A stretch of DNA of 64,000 nucleotides from Scolanthus callimorphus (Eukaryota; Cnidaria; Anthozoa; Actiniaria; Edwardsiidae), in the NCBI GenBank assembly GCA_033964015.1, contig CM066925.1, forward strand, positions 248,001 through 312,000. Direction: 5' to 3'. Below the pieces are notes generated by a model, which was not told the origin of the DNA, did no database searches, and saw nothing but the letters and a program-made list of their open reading frames with translations. The position numbers and the translations under genes were made by a program. This document shows, in pieces, positions 1 through 10,363 of this stretch. Numbering within the stretch: the stretch's first letter is position 1; every line of letters begins with the position of its first letter.

Positions 1-2994
1 CCCAAAAGGCTTCGTAAAATTCTTTAGTAAGGCCATCGTTGCCAGGTGATTTTGAAGCACCCATTTGTTGCCAAGCCGAGTAACATTCATTAACAGTGAG
101 GTATCCCTCACAACGCCTTTTTACGTCTTCCTTTAACTTGGGCATGTTAAGGTTACAGGATACATTCGCGGCCTTCTATTTGCGAAATTTTCGAAAATCA
201 CAGTTCTTCCGCATCGAGGCCTGATCTTTACTCTCTCGAAAAAAAATTCCTGAAATCTTAAAAGCAACGCGAGAAGTGTATAGAAACTAGAAATGCCCGA
301 GAAAAATGTATTTCAATACAGGCGAGATAATCCTTTAATCCTATTGTGATTTCTACTCGGTTCAGCGCACATCATTAGCATTTTCGCGTAACATACGGGA
401 CATTTAGGTGACTGTTATGGTCCGCCATATTTTGTCACACATTGTTGTTCTCTGGTTTAGTGTATAAGTATCGTGTAGAAGCGATTTTTCTGAAAATTCT
501 CTATTCCCAATCATAGGGAAGCGAAAAAAGTTTGACCGCAGTCCTTGGCTCTCAAAGCGTGCGAAAGGAGTAAAAAAAAGCCAAATCTTTAAGCTTTCAG
601 GAGAACAAGAAAGAACAACTCGCTCTGTCTGACAAACCGGGCTCGTGGTTCGATCAACCCAAATCCAAGGAGAATGCTGAAGACGAAGAACAGCGGACAG
701 AAGATCCAACAATTGCATCAAGTTCGAGAATAAAGATATTTTGGACTTGATAAAGAATCGTCTGAAAGCCAAAGCGGTTTGTCTTTGTCGTTTTTCTCGG
801 CGCGCGCCTTTGCTTTGGTTTCGCTTTTCCCTTTTCAAAGTTTGGGCACTTCTTAGAACTCAGTTTTGGACGCGGCTTAACCATATGTACCGTTTGTTTC
901 GAATTCCAAGACGATAATAAATGTTCGCTTTGACAATTTAATACAAGAGACCGGAAAGAAGCCTCATTATCTATTCCGCGCGAAAAAGTATGTTCTTGCT
1001 GGCACACCGGGGGTGCCTGCCGTGATTGGCTGGAGGTGAAGTGCGTGATGACAGATTTGCCACTAATCCCTCTTATGTTTACACAACTTTAGAAGCCCAA
1101 AACTCGCCTCTAAAATTTCGCTAAATCTAATGTATAAATGCTTTGATAGACCAACAGGGTTTTAACGGAATGCTTTGAAATTTTGCCATGAGATAGATAA
1201 ATGGTTGGGGAGCAAAAGTGTGTCGGGCTTTTGTGAATTTCGAAGTATTTCAAAAATTATTCATCACGATAGGGTCCCAGTTAACTATTAAACACAACAT
1301 CAACTTGATCGTTCGATCATTCCTAAACAAAGCCTTCAATTGAAAAAGCCCGACACACTTTTAGAGACAACAATATGCTGATTGATATTGCGCAGTCAGA
1401 TTTGCCAAGCCTGTAAACTGCCCGCGGCCTATCAAAGCGTTTATCAGGGGCGGTCGAAAACGCGGTTTTTGCTGTGCGCCGTAAATAATTTTCATGAAAC
1501 TGCTACAAAAGCTTAACAGCAGATAAATTTCACATTTTATCTTTAAAATGATGTATTGGATATGGCGATGCGATGAATATTTGCGCTGCGACATGGTTTT
1601 AAAAACGCACACCCAGCGAATGTATCCTGTAACCTTAAGATCAGAAATAAAAGCTAAGCATTGCTCCACCGTTTTCTTGCTCTTAGACGAGTACAAATCT
1701 TTAAAGTAGGAGTGAATATTTTGCAGCACTTCTTGAGGGTCTGTTACTTCTTTTTTTTTTTTTTGCTCATTAATTAGTTTTCGTATACAAGTTTTTGTCC
1801 GATTCCTCTGTTCAAGAGACAAGAAATATTTATTATTGTTTTCACCGAATTCCACATACTTAGCCTTTGAGCGGACCATCAGCCCCTCAGTGACGTAATT
1901 ACTGTGCTCTTCTAATTTCTTTTGTAACGCATCACGCTTAGCGAACAACAGTTCACAGTCCTCCCAACCCTCTGTTTCCTCTATTAATTTAATTTCTTTT
2001 TCAATATCAAAATAACTTAGGCGAAACCGTTTTGCTCTTTCTTTAGAAAAACGCCTCGAGTACTTTCTAATTTCATACTTCAACAATTCCCAGCTGAGCT
2101 GAGGATTAATTATATTTTCCTTAGCCAAATCAGCTTTACAAGCCTAAATATGGGCCTCCAAACCTCCGACAAAGCCATTACCATTAATAAGAGAATTATT
2201 AAACTTCCAGTAACTCGGCCCTCGGCTAAAATTTTTGATTGGTTTAAAGGAAATAGAAATCGCCGAGTGATCGGTAGACGGAGCCGCTATAATATCTGCC
2301 TTATCGATAACCGGCTGCAGGCAGTCCGAAATTAACCAATAATCTAGTCTGCGTTGAATTAAACTCGAATTACTTCGAAGTCCTTGCGCGGTCCCTCTCC
2401 AAGTAAATCGTGTCTTATCTGGGTTTCGATTTCGCCAAATATCGCACAGATCTAAATCTAGCATATATGCTGCTACCTTTTCTGTTGATTTTACTTTAAG
2501 TTTCGGGTGACCCCCAGACGTTTCTAATGATTCGTCGAAGAAGAGATTAAAATCTCCTCCCCACAGATATGCGATATTAGAATTAGAGATATGTGCGCTA
2601 ATTTTTTGAAGTACTTCCACCTTTTCCTTCTCCTCGTTAGGCGCATAATAATTAATCAATATGAAACTTTCTCCTGTATCAAACAATGCAAAATTTGAAA
2701 GCGGCCATTAGGGTCACCATGCTCTGAGATTACTTTATAATTTAACCTTTCACCAAACAATATTGCCACTCCCCTGCTATTCGAGGTGCCATGCGAATAA
2801 AATATTTTACCTCTAAATTGATTTCGCCATTTCGATTCTATGTCAGGGGTCCCATGGGTCTCTTGAATAAACGCTATACCGTCCTTAACCCTATGGATAT
2901 TAAACCAATGAAACAGCATTTTACTTTTTCTGGTCTCCCTCAACCCCTTAACGTTCAAGGAAAGCATTGTAAAGTCTAAATTTTGTCCTTCCAT
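1..2994 (-). pseudogene. L1-like LINE ORF2 (endonuclease plus start of reverse transcriptase), broken
   Basis: Read on the minus strand from 2994. The N-terminus is an APE-type endonuclease: SLNVKGLRE, then the QETH motif, GGDFN near 2560, RLDYW near 2340 and STDHS near 2260. These are the usual nicking-site residues of L1-class ORF2p. A lysine/arginine-rich linker follows (2128-1640). After a 1.48 kb insertion at 151-1634, the frame resumes at 146 and reaches KSPGNDGLTKEF, the opening motif of an L1-type reverse transcriptase, before the window ends. Breaks seen: a one-base frameshift near 2690, an in-frame TAG at about 2142-2144, and the insertion. ORF1 lies directly upstream at 3359-4122. 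L1/Tx1-group is my best placement. The polymerase core is outside the window. Confidence 0.85.
151..1634. mobile_element. TTAA-flanked non-autonomous DNA transposon (piggyBac/Kolobok-type)
   Basis: The ends are a perfect 19-bp inverted repeat, GGTTACAGGATACATTCGC at 151-169 and its complement at 1616-1634. TTAA flanks it on both sides (147-150 and 1635-1638). Removing the element and one TTAA leaves the surrounding LINE ORF2 open in frame, which fixes both boundaries. There is a second internal inverted pair around GTGTGTCGGGCTTTT (1217-1234 and 1342-1359). The open frames inside are not protein-like and no transposase is seen. TTAA duplication is typical of piggyBac and Kolobok elements, but the end sequence does not let me choose between them. 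Confidence 0.85.
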
Positions 2995-3358
2995 TTTACT
3001 TTCAAGCCATTTACTAATCGAGAATGACCAAAAAATGCCATTGAAAGGCGGCGGTGCTCATATACATAAAAAGCCGACATTAATTACGTGCAAAGGCCAG
3101 AACAAAACAGTCAAACGCAGAACAAAAAAGACATGTAATATGAGCAGAATGCAAGCGCGCATCTGGGCGGCTAATTAATTCCCTCGAGTAACATTTGAAA
3201 AGACGCGCCGCTAATTCATTGCCCCTTGCTCAATTGTTTTCCTTGTGTAAATGAATTACTAAATATAAACTATAAACTATAAACTAAACCTGAAATATTA
3301 CGAGCATGATAAACTCATTCTAGTAAAGAAAAAAAAATAATGATAACTTAACTAGTGA
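2995..3358 (-). other. Spacer between LINE ORF1 and ORF2
   Basis: This stretch lies between the endonuclease start and the end of ORF1 on the minus strand. It holds a short ACTATAA-type direct repeat near 3265-3285 and no recognisable coding sequence. L1-type elements normally have a short inter-ORF spacer, and this fits. Confidence 0.5.
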
Positions 3359-4122
3359 CTAGGCTATCATTAATAAAGGTTTAGCCCTACTAAAATAAGC
3401 GGTTTTCCCATCCTTCTTTGCTTGTTTCAACAGCGGAACTAATGTCTCTCTAATATCCACTAAGGGTTTGGGAAGAGCTGGTGAAATTGTGATACCTGTT
3501 TTCGCCAACTTACTGACTCTTGAAAATACATCCTCACGGTCAGGGTAGCGCAAAAAGCGAACTATGATCTGACGTGGCTTTTCCTGGTCGGCCTTGAAAC
3601 CCCCAATCCTGTGCACCCTTTGAAACTCGATTGAGTCAGCATCTTCTATTTCCAGCTTCGACTTTAATAGCCCCCTTAGCACTTCCTCTGTATCTTCTAC
3701 TCCTCCTTCAGATTCCTTGATACCATGAAACCGCAGGTTCTCGCGACGATTGTACACATCTTTATAAAGAGTCTCACCACGTCTTTCGAATGACTTGCCT
3801 TAACTTCTTCCAACTCTCGTTTTAACCGTTCCGCCTCCATGTTCAATGCCGAAAGCCCTGACTCCATTTCAACCACTTTAGTCTCCGTCTTTCTGACAAC
3901 CTCCTCCATAGACGCCACCTTCCCTCGTAAGTCATTCACATTTTGGTTCACACTCTGAACTTGAGCTTCTATACTCCCAACTCTCGACTCAATATTAGCA
4001 AGCTTCTCCAGAATGAGGTCTAACTTTGGACCTAGGTCGGCGGCCATTTCCAACGCTTCGAATACTTCGTCTTCCTCTGACTCCTTTATCTTTTTTGTAT
4101 CCGGACTACCCCCAGAGCTCAA
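3359..4122 (-). pseudogene. L1-like LINE ORF1 protein (coiled coil plus RNA-binding domain), frameshifted
   Basis: Two minus-strand frames make one ORF1p-like protein. The first (4122-3697) starts MSSGGSPDTKK and has an acidic head, then a long heptad-like stretch (LEKLANIESRVGSIEAQV onward) expected of a trimerising coiled coil. The second (3757-3359) begins NRRENLRFHGIKES, the classic entry into the L1 ORF1 RRM, and includes RQIIVRFLRY and a basic C-terminal domain with FSRAKPLL near the end. A frameshift at about 3757-3780 separates them. In L1 elements this protein coats the RNA as a chaperone. Its position 5' of the ORF2 at 2994 and the same strand show they are one element. Confidence 0.8.
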
Positions 4123-4206
4123 ACTGTCCGTATTTTTTCTATTTCTCGTTTGGCGAAGCCTAAAAAATTATCCATTTACGGAAAACAACTCACATCTATG
4201 TAAACT

Positions 4207-6470
4207 TTCACGGAGCAAAGAACGGCACGTCTTTACTCTACCATAGCTCGCGATTTCAACTGCCCTGGCCTCGACTGGTCAAGTGAAGAGGCTGTGTTTG
4301 CTCCCCCTGTCCATCCTTGGGATCGCGAGCTCCCTGTGTTGGCTGAAAAATACGGGCTGTCCCAACACGTTAAGTCTCCAACACGCTTCGACAGTTATCT
4401 GGACTTGGTTTTCTCCTCGAACGCAAACCTTATTCGGTCTTGTCATGTCACGCTTGGCATAAGCGACCATGATGCGGTTCTGTTTGAGGTGGACGCTTCA
4501 CCAAAGTTCATCCCTAAAGCTCCTCATAAAATCTTTCAGTTCCATAAAGCGGACTTTGCTGGCGTAATGGCACACATTTCAGCCTTCGGATCCGACTTCG
4601 CATCACCTTATTTGCGAAGGTCAGTCGAGGAGAACTGGACCACCATTTCAGGTTGTATAAGGGAGGCTATCGACAAGTTTGTTCCATCTAAAATGTCTAA
4701 GGCTAAACGTCACCTCCCATGGATCAGCTACTCCATCAAGCGGATGATGAGGAAGCGAGACAGGGCCTACAAGAAAGCAAAGCGCTCCAACAAGATTAAA
4801 GATCTCGACAAGTACATACAGCTGCGCAACCATACATCTAACTGTATCAAGGACGCGCACAATAAATACGTCAATGAGGTGATGAATGGCATTGCTGTCG
4901 ACTCTAACCCCTCACAACCCAAGGGTGCGAAAAGGGCGTGGTCATACCTTAAATCATTACGATCCGACTCTTCCGGGATTCCAACTCTCTTTTCGGACGG
5001 CAAAGTGTGCGCTTCCGATGTCTCTAAGGCCGAGGCACTAAGAGCTCAATACGATAGTGTATTTACTCATGAAGATCTTACATGTATCCCAGTTCTTGGC
5101 TCCTCGCCTTTCACGGGCATAACTGATATCACATTCTCAATTGAAGGCATCGGGAAACTGTTGGAAAAGATCCAAGCAGACAAGGCAAGCGGTCACGATG
5201 CAATCCCCGCTCGCGTCCTTAAAGAAGCGGCTGGTGAATTGGCACCCATCTTCGCCCTGCTCTTTCAGCAGTCATACAACACAGGGGTTTTGCCGGCATC
5301 CTGGAAAACGGCAAACGTCGCCGCAATCTATAAGAAAGGGAACCGTGCAGACCCAAGCAATTACCGCCCTGTGTCCCTAACGTCCCTGGTCGCAAAGGTG
5401 ATGGAGCATGTGGTCTCTAAACACGTCTCGTCCCATCTCATCGAGAATAACATCATCTCGCACCTGCAGCACGGCTTCCAACAGGGACTGTCGTGCACCA
5501 CACAGCTTATCTCTGTAATCAATGAATGGGCAAGTGTGTTGAACGCCAAGGGCGTTCGATGTCGTCTTTTTAGACTTCACGAAAACGTTCGACTCGTTGC
5601 CCACCGTCTACTAGCTAAAGCTGAATACTACGGTATCAATGGAAGGATGCTCGAATGGGTGAGGGACTTTCTATCCGGGCGTATGCAGTGCGTCGTTGTC
5701 AACGGATCCTGCTCTGACTGGTCGCCGGTCATCTCCAGGGTTCCCCAGGGTACAGTGCTGGACCTATACTATTCCTCATGTTCATCAACGATCTTCCATC
5801 ATGCATCAAGTCAAACATCAAACTCGTTGCTGATGATAGTGTCCTGTTTCGCTCTATCTCGGCGGTGGACAACCAAGCCATCCTGCAACATGACTTGCGC
5901 CAGCTTGAACAATGGGCCAACCGGTGGCAAATGAGATAAAAACAAAGGCTAATAGGATCTTAGCAATACTCGGACGATCGTTGGCACATTGCTCCCCAGT
6001 CATCAAGGAGAAGGCCTACTTGTCTCTTGTGCGGCCTGTATATTAGAGTATGCCTCGGTGGCCTGGTCCCAATCTACCAAGCGTGGACATTCTGTGTGTT
6101 GAGAGGGTTCAGCGGCGCGCGGCCCGATTTGTTAGCAGTGATTATAAACGGTCAAGCAGTGTCAGTGAGATGTTAGATAGATTAAAATGGGAATCCCTTG
6201 AAAAGCGCAGGCTCACACAGGACATGACCATGTTGTATAAAATAAACACTGGTCTAGTAAGAATACCTTTTCCTGACGATATCCTGCCGGCTCAGCCCGC
6301 CTACAACACCAGGGCCAGCATCCGCAATGAATACCAACTATCCTGTCCTAACTCCACTGTAAACGTCCAAGTTCCCTGTTTTTGTCAGGTCTGTCCCACT
6401 TTGGAACAGCCTTCCTCAGCGCATTTTTCCTGACCCCCTTCTGTGCCTGTGTTTCAATCAGGTCTCCCTG
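4207..6470 (+). pseudogene. CR1/L2-like LINE ORF2, 5'-truncated and frameshifted
   Basis: The copy begins inside the endonuclease, at DFNCPGLDW about 4249. It continues through SDHDAVLFEV and a long linker to reverse transcriptase motifs: KASGHDAIPARVLKEAA, NYRPVSLTSL, and GFQQGLSCTTQL. The palm is broken. LDFTKTFDS appears only in a shifted frame near 5565-5590, and VPQGTVL is followed by a one-base loss near 5760 that puts the ADD catalytic motif (near 5835) out of frame. A deletion near 5935-5945 removes part of the thumb. The C-terminal block resumes with SLVRPVLEYA-like sequence and CVERVQRRAARFV (6050-6433). The long frame at 4294-5934 opens with GTG and is not a true start. Jockey/CR1/L2 group is my placement; the exact clade is not settled. 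Confidence 0.85.
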
Positions 6471-6534
6471 GTAAGCCAATTCGGTAATGGCAGTTATACG
6501 ACATGCGCATGCGACATTATTTGTATCAGTTAAT

Positions 6535-6537
6535 CAT

Positions 6538-6594
<57 letters not shown>

Positions 6595-6919
6595 TTTTTT
6601 TATTTTTTTTTATTTATTTTATTTTTTATTTATTTTTTATTTTTTTTATTTCATTTATTTTATTTATTTTATTTATTTAATTTATTTAATTTATTTAATT
6701 TATTTAATTTATTTAATTTATTTAATTTATTTATTTAATTTATTTATTTAATTTATTTATTTAATTTATTTATTTAATTTATTTATTTAATTTATTTATT
6801 TAATTTATTAATTTAATTTATTTATTTAATTTATTTATTTAATTAATTTATTTAACTAATTAATTTATTTATTTAATTTATTTATTTAATTTATTTATTT
6901 ATTTAATTTTTTTTTTTTT
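6535..6919 (+). repeat. (TTTA)n grading into (TTTAATTTA)n simple repeat
   Basis: This is an almost pure ATTT tract that changes phase to a TTTAATTTAT-type unit. It sits at the 3' end of the plus-strand LINE, so it is probably an expanded LINE tail. The two overlapping Leu/Ile/Phe/Tyr-only frames in it are artefacts of the repeat. Confidence 0.9.
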
Positions 6920-7550
6920 TCGTTGTCGCGCGCTGGCACATTGTCGTCTACTACCGCCCATTGCCGGATTAGCTTGCTATTGGCAATTATTTAAATTAAA
7001 CTTAAACTACTAAGCAGCTTTCGAGTCAGGCAAATCAAAAACAAAGTAAACACGGCCTTGATCAAGGGAATTGCAACTCCATACAAATACACTCCACACC
7101 CTCCATTTCCAAGTCTGTACGTGTCTGGAACAGAACATAGACTAGCGCCCTCTGGAGCCAACGGGTGATTTATATTGTGTCCCAGACTTTGTAAGATTTA
7201 TTGATGGTCAACGTTTACACACGACCTGTCAACTAGCACTGCTTTGATTATTCAAGAATACTGATTATAAGCAATTATTGGATGAGGTTTTTGTGGAATC
7301 AGGCTCGGCCTCACGGCCTCGCCTGATTCCACCTGTCTCGACATTGTTTATTCTGGAGATCACAAAAACCGAGTTCAATAATTGTTTTATTATACATGGA
7401 TTCAGTAAAAATAGTTTTCTTTCTCTCAAGCAATTTATTTTACACAAGCGCCTTGTTAAAATAGGGAAAGCGCTCTAGCCCCATGATGCATTGCGCGCGT
7501 ATAGAATCAGCATGCTGATTCTTGAAGACCCTCAAAGTGCGTGATTTTTA
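6920..7550. other. Non-coding stretch with a hairpin at 7272-7385
   Basis: No gene is visible. An imperfect inverted repeat pairs CAATTATTGGATGAGG near 7272 with its counterpart near 7385. Inside it a tighter stem pairs GGAATCAGGC with GCCTGATTCC (about 7296-7331). It may be a small foldback MITE, but I find no clear target duplication. Confidence 0.4.
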
Positions 7551-8520
7551 GCGGAGCTCCAGCGCGGGCCGAAGGCCCGCGTAAGCGGAGCACCATACCT
7601 TAGGGAAAAACGTATACCATCGAGTTGATTTTTGGACGTCACGGGCATTATGGATCATTTTGATGACGTCATTGATGGCGTGAGGGAACGTGACTTTGGT
7701 GTAGAGTTCCTCTTATGGTCTTTGAAAGTTTGTCCAAGTTTGGCTTCTATAGAAGCTTCCCTTCGGGGGATATGATTTTTTCTTTATTTTTCTGGTACCG
7801 TCCGTCCGCCGTCCGTGTACACATGGGAACCCTGTGGTATGCAAAGAAAAAATTATATCTCCTCAAGGGAACATGCTAAGACAGCCATACTTGGGATATT
7901 TTGTGTATGCCACAAGGGGGGTGCTGTAGCACGGTCACGTGATGTGACGTCATCGATGACGTCATCAATGATTGAAAAATAATTATCTCGTGAAGAGAAG
8001 ACTCTAAAACAACCAAACTTGGGTAGTGTGGTCTAGGTCAACAGATGAGCGAAATGAAGTGGTCACGTGATGTGACGTCATCGATGACGTCATCTATGCT
8101 TAAAAAATGATTATCTCGTGAAGAGAAGACTCTAAAACAACCAAACTTGGGTAGTGTAGTCTAGGTCACCAGATGAGCGAAATGAAGTGGTCACGTGATG
8201 TGACGTCATCGATGACGTCACATATGCTTGAAAAAATATTCTCTTTATTGCACTTTTGAATCATTCCATTTGGAGGAATTAATACCTTAATTTTCGGAAG
8301 GAGGTCATCTCACTCGACAAGATGCTTATTTTCGTCCCGTATTTGTATTGTGTCAATGCAGAAACATACCGAAGAAAACATTGTTGTATACATATCAAGA
8401 GACATTTTTTCTTAAAAAGCCTATAGTATAAACCATGTACACATGGGAATCCCTTTCATTCGCACAGAAAATTTTACAACCGGGAGCTCCGCTTTTAGCC
8501 AGTGGCTAAATCTATATATT
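7551..8520 (+). mobile_element. GCGGAGCTCC-family element, copy A (Helentron/HINE-like?)
   Basis: The 5' end has GCGGAGCTCC followed by a hairpin GCGGGCC-GAA-GGCCCGC and a second AGCGGAGCACC. The 3' end has GGAGCTCCGC, then the palindrome TTTAGCCAGTGGCTAAA, then TCTATATATT. The middle holds three 128-bp tandem units (from 7946). The ten-base subterminal inverted repeat, a hairpin near the 3' end and an internal tandem array match the layout of DINE/HINE elements derived from Helentrons; this class is an inference. No coding capacity is visible. The 3' quarter (8240-8490) is clearly similar to the 3' end of copy C (32230-32520). Confidence 0.65.
7946..8230 (+). repeat. 128-bp tandem units, three starts, in copy A
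   Basis: Units start at 7946, 8074 and 8202, exactly 128 bp apart. Each opens with TGACGTCATCGATGACGTCA, two back-to-back CRE/ATF-type palindromes, and ends with GTCACGTGATG, which carries an E-box CACGTG. The same unit forms the large array at 23201-24540. Confidence 0.9.
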
Positions 8521-8847
8521 AAAGTAAAGCGCGCGCTCGTAGCCAATCAGAATCGATTAGCGAGTACAATGTATAATAATATGAAAAAGAGGGTTGATGA
8601 TGAGGTCTTTGCTGCAGCAGTATTCAGAAACATTTTCTGTGGATTCTGCACCGACTAATTAATTGTGTTTTGAAAGCGTTCCCTGAATCAAACATCTAAG
8701 CAACCAGGTTGCTCTTGCAAAACCTCTGAGTAATGTTTGTGGTAGCTAAGTGTTATGCAATCAAAGGAAGTGATGTGGATATTGCTTCGAAGTTTACAGA
8801 AAAAAATCTAGCGTGTTTCCATGCAAAGATGTTTGTTTTCATTTCAG

Positions 8848-8935
8848 CTATTATCCAGCAACTATTGACCTTATATCAGATGATTTCACCACTTGCACTG
8901 TAACATTTGACTATGGAAATACTGAAATTGTGAAG
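8848..8935 (+). CDS. SMNDC1: SMNDC1/SPF30-like splicing factor, Tudor-domain exon
   Basis: An 88-bp exon between TTTCAG (ends 8847) and GTATGA (from 8936). The first base completes a codon from an upstream exon; the rest reads YYPATIDLISDD then CTVTFDYGNTEIVK. This is the C-terminal half of a Tudor domain; the aromatic/Asn pattern around DYGN is the part that cups methyl-arginine in SMN and SPF30. SPF30 acts in the nucleus during tri-snRNP recruitment to the spliceosome. The match to SMN alone would be equally good here, but the downstream exons decide for SMNDC1. The N-terminal exons are not found upstream in the window. Confidence 0.75.
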
Positions 8936-8972
8936 GTATGATAACTCAGACATCTTTACAATCATAACATTA

Positions 8973-9087
8973 GGGGCCGACCATTTAACTTTTGAGGGGG
9001 GGGGGGCTTTTTTGAAAAAAAAAATCTTGCACCGACAAAAAAGCCCACCCCCCCCCCCCCCCCCTCAAAAGTTAAATGGTCGGCCCC
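8973..9087. mobile_element. 115-bp MITE with TTA duplication (PIF/Harbinger-like)
   Basis: Near-perfect palindrome with ends GGGGCCGACCATTTAAC and complement, flanked by TTA at 8970-8972 and 9088-9090. Poly-G and poly-C runs make the inner stem. A three-base TWA duplication and GGG-type ends suit PIF/Harbinger. It sits inside the first visible SMNDC1 intron. Confidence 0.75.
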
Positions 9088-9372
9088 TTATATCCTGTGT
9101 ATTTGCTAAGATACAGCACTGTGTATCTTCAGTATATCATTATAAAGTCTTGGAAAACGAGACTCTTAGGCAACAAACTGTCAGACGTTCCAGCCTGTTA
9201 ACTTGAACAGCATGTCATGCAGCAGATGTGCTCTAGTAGAAATGATGGACTTCTGATTTTTCGCCAGTCTGTTTGGCAGTAATGTATTCATTGCTAAATG
9301 TCCTGAGTGTTTTGAGCTAACTGTATTCATTCTCCAAAAGTGATTAATGCTGTATGTATTGTTGACTGGAAG

Positions 9373-9467
9373 GTGACCACATTAAAAGACATATCAACCG
9401 CTAGTACTGGTCATAAAAGAACAGCTGAAGAGGAAGCGGCATCAGGATCTGTCAAAAAGATATCGAG
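9373..9467 (+). CDS. SMNDC1: SMNDC1/SPF30-like, linker exon after the Tudor domain
   Basis: A 95-bp exon with acceptor GACTGGAAG and donor GAGGTACAG. It continues the frame of the previous exon (phase 0) and reads VTTLKDISTASTGHKRTAEE and then GSVKKIS, ending two bases into an arginine codon. The start continues the Tudor strand; the rest is a basic/acidic linker as in SPF30. The acceptor pyrimidine tract is weak, so the 5' edge is the least certain boundary. The intron before it holds a 115-bp MITE. Confidence 0.7.
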
Positions 9468-9730
9468 GTACAGTACAGTACTGGTAACTCATTAAATTGA
9501 CACGATTCATCACTTGATCAATAAAAACATTATTACCATTCATTCAGTGATGATAGCTTATAACTGCTCTCTTTATCGCCATAAAAAAATCTGATTATGA
9601 ATGCCATGATTCAAAATCTGCTTTTAAACTGACGCGACATGAAAACTAACACGTTTTTCAGAACGCTACAGTTCCGCGTGCTCCGCGTGATTTTATTCCT
9701 TTTAGCAGCGAAAAGACCTATGTAAAAGTA

Positions 9731-9874
9731 TGGAGGTATGTTAGTCACAAAATTCATCGAAGAGATTTTGGAATTGAAATGTCAAGTGTGGCATTCAAAA
9801 CTGCTAATTTGTCGACAAAACAGCAGTTTTGAATGCCACATTTGACAATGAATTTTGTCACTAATATACCTCCA
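9731..9874. mobile_element. 144-bp foldback MITE with TA duplication (mariner-like)
   Basis: The ends TGGAGGTATGTTAGTCAC and near-complement are flanked by TA (9729-9730, 9875-9876). The centre forms a second stem around TTTGTCGACAAA. It lies in the large SMNDC1 intron. TA duplication points to Tc1/mariner. Confidence 0.65.
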
Positions 9875-10363
9875 TAAGATGTTAAGGTTCGATAATTATG
9901 CAAATTAGCATACGTATGACGTCACAAGATTGACGCAGGTAACGCTTTGGATAATAAAATAGAGATTTCTCAGCATCCTTGTGGCGTAAGCTCTTGAAAC
10001 TTTCCAGAGTAACATAACAAAGTGCAACACACATCATAGCTACATAATGACGTTACAATGGAAACATATTTGGGCCCAGGCCCCAGCTGAATCATTGAAG
10101 CTAAGTTGAGGTTTTCTCCGCTATTTAAGTACACGAGATAATAAGTGGACTCTGTCATAAAAATTCTACATATGCCGACATAATAACTTTAGTTTGGCCG
10201 TCCAACATTTACTCCTCAGACACAGAAATGAGATTTTCTTTATGTTGTACCCGGGAGCCTGGACCCGAGTTGATTTCCATGGCAATACCATTGTGTAGTC
10301 TATGATTTGTATCACACAAGCGAAAATGATATAAGAGAATCCATCGCGCGTATTGATGTCCAT

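Noticed and set aside
404..1007. Two overlapping minus-strand frames of 117-144 residues
   Set aside because: They lie inside the TTAA element, overlap in different frames and match no protein family I know.
6487..6751. Frames of Leu/Ile/Phe/Tyr resembling a membrane protein
   Set aside because: They translate the (TTTA)n tract and have no other content.
8443..8658. 71-residue plus frame near the 3' end of copy A
   Set aside because: It crosses the element boundary at 8520 and is therefore chance.
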